A DNA stretch of 24,481 nucleotides from Gammaproteobacteria bacterium (GTDB taxonomy: Bacteria; Pseudomonadota; Gammaproteobacteria; Pseudomonadales; Azotimanducaceae): positions 1-24,481 of the forward strand of contig JAUIKX010000002.1 in NCBI GenBank assembly GCA_030430515.1. Reading direction: 5' to 3'. Position numbers and translations under genes: made by a program. The notes below the pieces were generated by a model, which did not search any database, was not told the DNA's origin, and was given only the letters and a program-made list of their open reading frames with translations. This document shows positions 14,326-20,899 of this stretch, one piece after another (position 1 is the stretch's first letter; each line of letters starts with the position of its first letter).

Positions 14326-14901
14326 TCAGGGCACCAGGGTGGTAAGCACCCACTCACCTTCGTTGAACTGCCAGCGGAGCCGATCATGCACGCCGTTGCT
14401 CTGCGCCAGGTCGAGCCGCTCAACGACTTCGGCATTTAGCCAGTAGCCTACCGCGGTGTTTGGCGGCTCCAGGGGATCCGGCAGTTCGGTGGCTTGTAGC
14501 TCAGTAAGCAGCGTGCTTCGGTCGCTCACCTCAGACGACTGCGTACGACCTTTCATGTAGTACCAGTCCATGCGTTTCGGCGGGTCTGGACGCAGATGCC
14601 AGCTCGCATGCACCTGCTCGTTGGGGATGGCTTCCACGACCCCGCTCAGACGGTACTGGCGCTGGAGGCTGGCGAAGTAAACGCACAACGCAGCGCGGCC
14701 CGTAGCGAGCTGCCGCTGCTTCGGGCTCGTCGCGTTGATGAAAATCCCGAACCGGTCTCCCACGTCTCGCAGAACCAGAGTGCGGATCTGCGGCAGGCCC
14801 ATCTCGTCCACGGTTGCCATGGTGCAGAGGTCAGCGTGGGCATCGCTCAGGTCGCGGGCGCGCTCGCGGTCGGCTCTCAACTCCGAGAGAGGATCGATCA
14901 T
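14326..14901 (-). CDS. Pyridoxamine 5'-phosphate oxidase-like flavoprotein
   Basis: This 191-residue protein has the split-barrel FMN-binding fold of PdxH. Recognisable blocks are RTLVLRDVGDRFGIFINA, SPKQRQLATGRAALCVYF, RQYRLSGVVE and a C-terminal VHDRLRWQFNEGEWV that corresponds to the PdxH ending. FMN-contact regions look intact. By hand alignment, PLP-contacting residues of E. coli PdxH are changed: Tyr129 to Ser100, Ser137 to Pro108 and Arg197 to Gly170, while Arg104 and His172 remain. The final RLAP signature is TLVP. It may therefore be a flavin oxidoreductase with another substrate rather than the vitamin B6 enzyme. The ATG at 14901 lies 12 bases after the stop of the small membrane ORF. 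Confidence 0.82.
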   Translation of the reverse strand: MIDPLSELRADRERARDLSDAHADLCTMATVDEMGLPQIRTLVLRDVGDRFGIFINATSPKQRQLATGRAALCVYFASLQRQYRLSGVVEAIPNEQVHASWHLRPDPPKRMDWYYMKGRTQSSEVSDRSTLLTELQATELPDPLEPPNTAVGYWLNAEVVERLDLAQSNGVHDRLRWQFNEGEWVLTTLVP

Positions 14902-14913
14902 CCTGCTGACCGG

Positions 14914-15060
14914 TCAGTCTTCCTCGGTGAGCTTGCGGCGGAGCTCAGCCACATCGCGCTGGATCTCTCCCAGGCGGAAAATCAGATCGGGTAGCTGATC
15001 GCTGATGCGCCACAGAAGGTAAGCGATGGCGAGCAGCAGAAGAAATGAAAAAATACCCAT
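14914..15060 (-). CDS. Small single-pass membrane protein, 48 residues
   Basis: A short frame begins MGIFSFLLLLAIAYLLW and ends RRKLTEED. It has a good ribosome site (GAGAGG, about 5 bases before the ATG at 15060). Residues 3-17 form one hydrophobic helix. Residues 20-45 form a charged amphipathic helix (LIFRLGEIQRDVAELRRK) with coiled-coil-like heptads. The most likely topology is a short outside end and a cytoplasmic helical tail. It sits between the two-domain VOC gene and the PNPOx-like gene on the same strand, 12 bases before the latter, and so probably belongs to that operon. I recognise no family. Gene finders could miss it because of its size. Confidence 0.7.
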   Translation of the reverse strand: MGIFSFLLLLAIAYLLWRISDQLPDLIFRLGEIQRDVAELRRKLTEED

Positions 15061-15109
15061 GGGTGCCTCTCGTGTTTATCCGGGTGCCTGTATAGCAGGG
15101 GCTTGCACA

Positions 15110-15781
15110 TCATTCCAGAGAGCCGACGATGCTTTTGCGCTGGCTGAGCTCGATCCAGTTGCCGTCGGGGTCGCGCACGAAGGAAATGTACGCGACATCG
15201 CCCAGCCTCACAGGTGCTGTACCCTCACGACCTCCGGCAGCCAGGACCTGAGCGTGGACAGCGACAACGTCGAAGATCTGCACTGTCATGTAGCGGTATC
15301 CCGGCGCTTTCTGCACCGGATCGTCCCTGGTCAGGCCGGCGCTGAACCGCAGTTGTGTCACACCGCAGGCCACCGTATCCGAGGTGATCGCTTCAAACCC
15401 CATGGCGGTGGTATAGAAACCCATGGCCCGGTCCACGTTAGAAGTGGTGATCTCCACGCGCATCTGCTCGATGCCGTCGAAGCCTGCTGGCACCCGGGTA
15501 ATCCGGTTGCCGTCCGGGTCAGTGCGCGCGATCGGTGCGTCGACCTCCGCGGCAATCAGCAGTTCGCGGATGCCGCTGGGTTCGGCCTCGGCCAGGGGGT
15601 CTCTGGAGTGGTTCAGCTTGAAAACCGATTCACCGATAGCGTGGCGATGCTGGCGCAGCCCGTTGCCGAGCGGCAGCATTTCATTGAACGGCAGCCCGAC
15701 TTCGGTCTGCCAGAACTTCAGCATCGGATCCAGATGGTTGGTGTAGAGGCCGACATCCATGGCCTGTTTGGCGAGCTTCAT
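15110..15781 (-). CDS. Two-domain VOC (glyoxalase-like) family protein
   Basis: This 223-residue protein holds two tandem VOC modules. The first starts at AMDVGLYTNHLDPMLKFW and the second at MRVEITTSNVDRAMGFY, ending DPDGNWIELSQR. The metal-ligand positions are only partly filled in the first module, so one active site or a binding role is likely. The start is the ATG at 15781, which overlaps the phosphatase stop by 4 bases (ATGA); the frame extends to 15847 without a better start. The presence of intact second-module Glu residues (MRVEI, WIELS) is compatible with a metal site. The substrate is unknown; ring-cleavage dioxygenases share this two-module layout but are longer and have a clear His-His-Glu triad. 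Confidence 0.85.
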   Translation of the reverse strand: MKLAKQAMDVGLYTNHLDPMLKFWQTEVGLPFNEMLPLGNGLRQHRHAIGESVFKLNHSRDPLAEAEPSGIRELLIAAEVDAPIARTDPDGNRITRVPAGFDGIEQMRVEITTSNVDRAMGFYTTAMGFEAITSDTVACGVTQLRFSAGLTRDDPVQKAPGYRYMTVQIFDVVAVHAQVLAAGGREGTAPVRLGDVAYISFVRDPDGNWIELSQRKSIVGSLE

Positions 15782-16278
15782 GACTTGAGACCTTTTGGTG
15801 TGACGATCGCGTCCAGCGTAAAGCCCTCTGGCGTGCTGTCCTGCCAAGCCGCTTCGCTGGCAAAGCAGGCGGTGGCGAAGGTCGGCAGGTCAGCAAGCGC
15901 TGGATCGTCGGCGAGCAGGGAAATGAGCTGGCTGATGCCCGGGTTGTGTGCGATGACGGCAACCGATGAAACGTCATCCGGCGTTGCGCGCACCTGATCG
16001 AGCAGTGTGTCGGGACTCGCAAGATAGAGCCCCTGCTCGAAGAGAACGCACTCATCAGGCACCCTGAATCCGGCGGCCGCATATCGGCAGGTCTGCCTCG
16101 TTCGCTCTGCGGCGCTGCACCAGATCCACTCGGGCGGATGGGCGGCGTCTGCGTACCATTCCTGCATACGCTGACCGTTGCGATGACCGCGGGGGTTCAA
16201 TGGCCGTTCGAAATCCGATTGGCCCGCGGACGACCAATCGGATTTGCCGTGGCGTATCAGCCAGAGATGTCTGGTCAT
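15778..16278 (-). CDS. SixA-type histidine phosphatase
   Basis: This 166-residue enzyme of the histidine phosphatase superfamily has the catalytic RHG motif at residues 9-11 (LWLIRHGKSDW). It also has SAAERTRQT and the second histidine in VAVIAHNPGIS. Length and pattern fit SixA, which removes phosphate from phosphohistidine in HPt domains or phosphotransfer proteins. The ATG at 16278 overlaps the stop of the luciferase-like gene (ATGA); the longer frame to 16434 would overlap that gene by 160 bases and is not family-like. It is the middle gene of an LLM-SixA-VOC coupled set, and its stop overlaps the VOC start. A metabolic phosphatase role is also possible. Confidence 0.9.
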   Translation of the reverse strand: MTRHLWLIRHGKSDWSSAGQSDFERPLNPRGHRNGQRMQEWYADAAHPPEWIWCSAAERTRQTCRYAAAGFRVPDECVLFEQGLYLASPDTLLDQVRATPDDVSSVAVIAHNPGISQLISLLADDPALADLPTFATACFASEAAWQDSTPEGFTLDAIVTPKGLKS

Positions 16279-17180
16279 TCGTAGAGCGCGAAGAACTCTT
16301 CGAATGCCTTGAGCTGATTGCCTGCCGCCGATGAGGGCACGATGATCGGTGTTTTGATGCCTGCATCGAACCAGGCCTCGATGCCTTCGCGCACTTCGCT
16401 GGCGCTTCCGAACAGGGTGGTGTCGGCCAGCCAACGGTCTGAAAGGCAGTCGGGAACCTTGTTGTGGTCGCCGGCATCGATTGCCGCCTCAACCGCGTTC
16501 ATCTCTTCCTCATAGCCCGCGGCTTTCCAGTAGTTGCGATAGTTCGGCAGGTAGGCGTAGCTGGTCAGCGTGCGCCGATTGACTGCTGCGGCAGCGGCCT
16601 TGTCGTCGCTGATGCAGGTGGGAATCATGTTGCCGATGAAGAAGTCGTTGCCGTTGCGGGCTTCATCGCTGAGCACAGACAGCGAATGGCTCATGTACGA
16701 GCGAGCACCGTTGGCAAACACCATGCCGTTGCCGATCTCTTCTGCCAGCTGGATCATGCGGTCTCTCAGGGTGGCAAGCACGATGGGCGGTTGCTCGCCT
16801 ACCCGCTCAGTGCCTTTCAGCTCTTCGACGAAGCGGCGCATGTCGCCCAGAGGCTTGCCGGCGGTGATGCCCATACGGGTGAGCGCCGGCTCGTGGCTGA
16901 CGCCGACGCCGAACAGAAAGCGGCCGCCGGAGATTTCGTGGATGAACGATGCTGTAGAGGCGAAGTCCCGTGCCTCGCGGAAGTAGATCGGCATGATGCT
17001 GGTGCCGAGCGTAATTTCGCTCGTGCGGGCGGCCAGCGCCGTCATCAGCGACAGGCTGTCTCCAAGGCTCGGGCCGAAGATGCCCGGGTAACCCCGGCGT
17101 TCGATCTCTACTCCGAGCTCCAGAATTTTCTGACGCCGTCCAGGAACGGCGGCCAGACTGACTGCGGGTTTCTGCGACAT
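16275..17180 (-). CDS. LLM class (luciferase-like) flavin-dependent oxidoreductase
   Basis: This 301-residue TIM-barrel protein is of the bacterial luciferase/F420-dependent group. It shows ERRGYPGIFGPSLGDSLSL, LAARTSEITLGTSIMPIYF, EISGGRFLFGVGVSHEP, GNGMVFANGARSYMSHSL and a C-terminal segment ending EEFFALYE. Such enzymes use reduced F420 or FMN. Few gammaproteobacteria make F420, so the cofactor is left open. The ATG at 17180 is preceded by AGGGAG at good spacing. It leads an operon with the SixA-type phosphatase and the two-domain VOC protein. The substrate is unknown; a monooxygenase or a redox enzyme is possible. Confidence 0.9.
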   Translation of the reverse strand: MSQKPAVSLAAVPGRRQKILELGVEIERRGYPGIFGPSLGDSLSLMTALAARTSEITLGTSIMPIYFREARDFASTASFIHEISGGRFLFGVGVSHEPALTRMGITAGKPLGDMRRFVEELKGTERVGEQPPIVLATLRDRMIQLAEEIGNGMVFANGARSYMSHSLSVLSDEARNGNDFFIGNMIPTCISDDKAAAAAVNRRTLTSYAYLPNYRNYWKAAGYEEEMNAVEAAIDAGDHNKVPDCLSDRWLADTTLFGSASEVREGIEAWFDAGIKTPIIVPSSAAGNQLKAFEEFFALYE

Positions 17181-17219
17181 GGATCTTCTCCCTTTCCCGT
17201 TTGCGATTCCGCGAGCTTA

Positions 17220-17921
17220 TCACCGTCGGTGGCGGTTGCGTTGTATCGGCGGTGTTGGATGTCTGAAAGGAAGTGCCAGAGCGAGCCCTGCGCCGAAACC
17301 GCCCACATGGGCCCAGAAAGCCACCCCACCCGCACCCGAAGCAAACAGCCCGCTCACCAGCTGCAGAAGCACCCAGTACCCGAGCATGAAGAGGGCGGGC
17401 ACGACGGTGCGCGTCGCGAAAAATCCCAGAATGATCAGCATGTGTACCCGCGCTTTTGGAAAGAGCAGCGCATAGGCGCCCATCACGCCGCCGATTGCAC
17501 CGCTGGCGCCGACCATGGGTATCGTGCTGGACGGATCCGAAAAGGCCTGTGCTCCCGCGGCGGCAACGCCTGCAAGCAGATAGAAAAGAACGAAGCGTGT
17601 GCTGCCCATGACGTCTTCGACGTTGTCACCGAAGATCCACAGGAACCACATATTGCCCAGAATGTGCATCCAGCTGCCGTGCATGAACATACTGCTGAAC
17701 ACGTTGAACCAGCCACCGCCGCCATCGACATTGCAGATTCCGCCCGCGGCGGTACCCAGCGTATCAGCAGGTATGAAGCCGAAGCGGCAGACCGATGAGG
17801 ACAAGGCGGGATCGGTGCCGAACCCCTGAACCGTCAGCCAGACGACGATGTTGACGCCGATCAGCGCCCAGGTGACCCACGGTGTACCGTAGGTCGGGTT
17901 GTCATCGCGTAAGGGCAGCAT
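17220..17921 (-). CDS. Rhomboid family intramembrane serine protease
   Basis: This 233-residue multi-pass membrane protein has the rhomboid signatures. HGSWMHILGNMWFLWIFG is the helix 2 HxxxxHxxxN motif (His81, His86, Asn90), the nucleophile Ser140 is in VGASGAIGGVMGAY, and the partner His205 is in FWAHVGGFGAGLALAL. Both members of the catalytic dyad are present, so it should be active. About six hydrophobic helices are visible, with a Cys-containing loop (VCRFGF, GICNVDG) in between. I chose the ATG at 17921; an upstream TTG at 17948 is weaker. The gene overlaps the 3' end of hisC by 20 bases. The substrate is unknown. Confidence 0.92.
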   Translation of the reverse strand: MLPLRDDNPTYGTPWVTWALIGVNIVVWLTVQGFGTDPALSSSVCRFGFIPADTLGTAAGGICNVDGGGGWFNVFSSMFMHGSWMHILGNMWFLWIFGDNVEDVMGSTRFVLFYLLAGVAAAGAQAFSDPSSTIPMVGASGAIGGVMGAYALLFPKARVHMLIILGFFATRTVVPALFMLGYWVLLQLVSGLFASGAGGVAFWAHVGGFGAGLALALPFRHPTPPIQRNRHRR

Positions 17922-18996
17922 TGCTGAGCGCCTGATCGATCGCTGCAAGGAGCTGGTCGTTTTCCTCAGGCGTGCCGATGGTGATGCGCAGCGACTGGCG
18001 AAGGCGGTCCGTGTCGAAGTGGCGAACGAGAATGTGGTTGTCTTTGAGCGCCTGGTAGAGCGCTGGTGCAGTGATCGGGGCTTCCGAGCAATCCACCAGC
18101 AGAAAGTTGCTCTGGCTTTCCGGCGAGGTCAGGCCGCAGGCAGACAGAGCCGTACGCAGGCGTTCGCGCTCTTCGCGCACTCTGCGCCATGTTTCCCGCG
18201 CGTAAGCCTGATCCTCAAAAGCGGCCTGACCCACGACCTGGCTCAGGTGATCCATGTTGTAGCTGTCGCGGGTTTTCCACATGACCGGCGCCAGCAGCGA
18301 CGGCGAGCCCATTAGATACCCGAGCCTGAGCCCTGCGAGACCGTAGCCCTTGCTGAAAGTCCTCAGTATCAGCACGTTGTCGTGATGAGCGAGCAGAGGC
18401 ACTGCGCTATAGCCGATCTGTGGGTCGACGAAATCCACGTAGGCTTCATCGATCAGCAGCACACCGTTCAACGCGGTTGCGATGTCAGACATCTGCTGAG
18501 CGGTGGCGAGCGTTCCAGAAGGCGCGTGAGGGTTCACCAGGCAGGTGAGCTGAACGCTTTCGTCGTTCATCTGCTCAGCGAAGTTGTCAGCAAGGTGCCA
18601 TTGCCCGTCGAGGGGCGAGTGCACCACGCGTGCATCCTGAATCTGTGCAAGCACCTCGTACAGCGAGTAGCTCGGCTCAGCCATACCGAATCCGGCGCCG
18701 GGTTCCACGAAGGTCGTGAGTGCAAGCCGAAGCGCCTCATCGCCGCCGTTGGTGACCACGAAATGATCGGGCGTGAGCTGGTGGTGTCGGGCCAGAGACT
18801 CGCGCAGCGGTAACGCGGTGGGCTGCGGATATCTTCTGAGGCTCGCGCCGGTCAGTTCGCCCAGAGCCGCATCCACTTTCGGGCTGGGCGGATAGGGGTT
18901 CTCATTGGTATTGAGCTTGATCGTGCGCGTGTCCGTGGGTTGCTCGCCCCACACATAGCCTGCCATCGCCGAGATGTTCGGCCGCTCGTAACTCAT
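17902..18996 (-). CDS. hisC: Histidinol-phosphate aminotransferase
   Basis: This 364-residue PLP enzyme transfers the amino group from glutamate to imidazole acetol phosphate in histidine synthesis. It shows IKLNTNENPYPPSPKV, GGDEALRLALTTFVEPG, NPHAPSGTL, LLIDEAYVDFV and the Schiff-base Lys216 in RTFSKGYGLAGLRLGYL. The ATG at 18996 overlaps the stop of the AI-2E-type gene (ATGA); the longer frame to 19062 is not HisC-like. No other his gene is nearby, so this copy is outside a his operon. A paralogous role in aromatic amino acid transamination is possible. It overlaps the rhomboid gene by 20 bases. Confidence 0.92.
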   Translation of the reverse strand: MSYERPNISAMAGYVWGEQPTDTRTIKLNTNENPYPPSPKVDAALGELTGASLRRYPQPTALPLRESLARHHQLTPDHFVVTNGGDEALRLALTTFVEPGAGFGMAEPSYSLYEVLAQIQDARVVHSPLDGQWHLADNFAEQMNDESVQLTCLVNPHAPSGTLATAQQMSDIATALNGVLLIDEAYVDFVDPQIGYSAVPLLAHHDNVLILRTFSKGYGLAGLRLGYLMGSPSLLAPVMWKTRDSYNMDHLSQVVGQAAFEDQAYARETWRRVREERERLRTALSACGLTSPESQSNFLLVDCSEAPITAPALYQALKDNHILVRHFDTDRLRQSLRITIGTPEENDQLLAAIDQALSNAALTR

Positions 18997-20042
18997 GCTT
19001 CGGATGCCTCGTTGACTTCCAATGGTTGCGGGTCTGCCGGCCCCAGCAGGTGGGCCAGCCATTCGGTGGACGGATTGGCCTCAAGCGCAATCTTTGCGGT
19101 CATGGTCAGGGGAACAGACAGGAGCATGCCAACCGGTCCCAGAATCCAGCCCCAGAACACCAGAGACAGGAAGACCACGAGTGTCGACAGGCCCAGCCCC
19201 CGCCCCATGAAACGCGGTTCCACCGCGTTCCCCATGACCACGTTGGTCACCATGTAACCGGCGATAGTGAGGAGTGCGTAGAAGGGGCCGAGCTGAACCA
19301 GCGCGAGCAGCACGGCAGGTACCGAAGCGATGATCGAGCCGATGGTCGGCACGTAGTTCAACAGGAACGCGAGCATGCCCCACAGCAATGGGAAATCGAC
19401 CCCCAGCAGCATCAGATAGATGTAGACGATAATGCCCGTCACCGCGCTGACGGTGGTTTTGATGGCGATGTAGCGATTCACGTTGATGGCGAACAGCTCG
19501 AAGTGGGGCAGGTCGCGGTCGGGATTTTTCAGCACCTCACCAAGCTTGCGAGGAAAGCTCGACGCCTCGGCAAGTATGAATATGACGGTGAGCAGAATCA
19601 GAAAGCCGTTGGACAGGGCGCCGCTCAAGCCGCGCAGGGTGTTACCGGCCATTTCCAGGGCGATACCGACGTTCAGATATTCAGCGAGCAACGTGTCTGG
19701 AATTTCGATGTCGAAACCGGCCAGCCAGTCGACGCTGTCCATCCGCAGGGCTGCCAGGCGCTCCTGATAGAAGGGCAATCGGTCGGAAAACTCGGTTGCC
19801 GACTGCGCAACCAGTGCGCCGACGCCCACCAGCACTACGACGATCAGCAGCATGACGAGAGATATGGCAGCGGCCATCGGGACGCGTCGTTTTTCCAGCC
19901 AGAACACGGGTGTGGCAGCGATCGTGGCGATGAAAGCGGCGAGCAGGAAGGGCACCACCACTTCCTCGGCGGCTTTTATACCTGCGGCGATGATGATCAG
20001 CGCCGCGACGATGATCAGGCTGCGACCGGCGGTGGGACTCAT
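18993..20042 (-). CDS. AI-2E family transporter (PerM/YdiK-like)
   Basis: This 349-residue inner-membrane protein has seven or eight hydrophobic helices, starting IIVAALIIIAAGIKAAEEVV. The long second half contains AIKTTVSAVTGIIVYIYL, LLNYVPTIGSIIASVPAVLL, MVTNVVMGNAVEPRFMGRGL and FWGWILGPVGMLLSVPLTM, which are typical AI-2E blocks. Members export small molecules or act as sodium/proton exchangers; export of autoinducer 2 is shown for only some. No luxS is in the window. The ATG at 20042 overlaps the CN-hydrolase stop, and its own stop overlaps the hisC start, so it is the middle of a coupled run. Confidence 0.93.
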   Translation of the reverse strand: MSPTAGRSLIIVAALIIIAAGIKAAEEVVVPFLLAAFIATIAATPVFWLEKRRVPMAAAISLVMLLIVVVLVGVGALVAQSATEFSDRLPFYQERLAALRMDSVDWLAGFDIEIPDTLLAEYLNVGIALEMAGNTLRGLSGALSNGFLILLTVIFILAEASSFPRKLGEVLKNPDRDLPHFELFAINVNRYIAIKTTVSAVTGIIVYIYLMLLGVDFPLLWGMLAFLLNYVPTIGSIIASVPAVLLALVQLGPFYALLTIAGYMVTNVVMGNAVEPRFMGRGLGLSTLVVFLSLVFWGWILGPVGMLLSVPLTMTAKIALEANPSTEWLAHLLGPADPQPLEVNEASEA

Positions 20043-20899
20043 GGAGATTCCTGTTCGGGCTTTCTTGTTCGGACTCGCGTCGATTCTAAAGAGCGGCGGT
20101 GTTGCAGGCTAGGCAGTTGCCGGCGCACCGCAGCAACACGATCCGCGTCGATGTCGGCGATGGCCACCCCTTCCCCTTCAGAGATCTCCGCGATGATCTC
20201 ACCCCATGGATCGACGATCAGGCTGTGGCCGTACGAGCGGCGTCCGTTGCCGTGCTCACCGTGCTGGGCCGCGGCGATCACGTAGCTCTGGCACTCGATT
20301 GCCCGCGCCCGCAGCAACACGTGCCAATGCGCAGCACCGGTTGTGGCGGTGAAGGCAGAAGGCACGCTCAGGGCGATGGCGTTCTGGTCCACGAGTGCTT
20401 GATAGAGGTAGGGGAACCTCACGTCATAGCACACGGTCAGGCCGACCCGGCCGAACGGCAGATCGGAACAGACCACTTCGTCTCCGGGCGCGGTGTTCTG
20501 TGATTCACGCAGCTGCGTGCCGTCTTCCAGGCTGACGTCGAAAAGGTGAATCTTCCTGTAGCTGGCAACGATCTCGCCGTCGGTGTCCAGGTGCACGCAG
20601 GTGTTGTAGGCGCGATCAGATGCGGGATCTGCCTCATGGAAACCACCCAGAACGAGGTGGGTCTGCGTCTTCCGCGCAATGTTCCGGCAATGCTCGAGCA
20701 GGGGGCCGCCTGCGGGCAACGGTTCGAGAATCCGGCGTTTCTCTTCGCTCGTGCCGATGAAGGTGAACGCTTCCGGCAGAAAGATCGTTTCGGCGCCGGC
20801 GTCTGCTGCGGCGAGACACAAACGCGCTGAGGTCTCCATGTTGGCATCGACGTCGGCTGTGGCGCATAGCTGAACGATGCCGACCGTGGTGCTGCTCAT
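20039..20899 (-). CDS. Carbon-nitrogen hydrolase (nitrilase superfamily, Nit1-like)
   Basis: This 286-residue enzyme has the complete nitrilase triad: Glu43 (FLPEAFTF), Lys116 (YRKIHLFDV) and Cys157 (LTVCYDVRFP). The C-terminal part shows RARAIECQSYVIAAAQ and SLIVDPWGEIIAE. The overall pattern resembles Nit1-type omega-amidases that hydrolyse deaminated glutathione, a repair function; other amides are possible. It is cytoplasmic. The ATG at 20899 overlaps the kinase stop (ATGA) and the stop overlaps the AI-2E-type start. The last 20 residues are basic and likely disordered. Confidence 0.92.
   Translation of the reverse strand: MSSTTVGIVQLCATADVDANMETSARLCLAAADAGAETIFLPEAFTFIGTSEEKRRILEPLPAGGPLLEHCRNIARKTQTHLVLGGFHEADPASDRAYNTCVHLDTDGEIVASYRKIHLFDVSLEDGTQLRESQNTAPGDEVVCSDLPFGRVGLTVCYDVRFPYLYQALVDQNAIALSVPSAFTATTGAAHWHVLLRARAIECQSYVIAAAQHGEHGNGRRSYGHSLIVDPWGEIIAEISEGEGVAIADIDADRVAAVRRQLPSLQHRRSLESTRVRTRKPEQESP

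Noticed and set aside
16464..17798. 444-codon plus-strand frame opposite the luciferase-like and rhomboid genes
   Set aside because: It crosses the antisense of two real genes, is His/Ala/Arg-rich and has no domain or ribosome site.
19026..20285. 419-codon plus-strand frame opposite the AI-2E-type permease
   Set aside because: It is rich in Gln, His and Asp, as expected from the reverse complement of a hydrophobic membrane gene; no domain.
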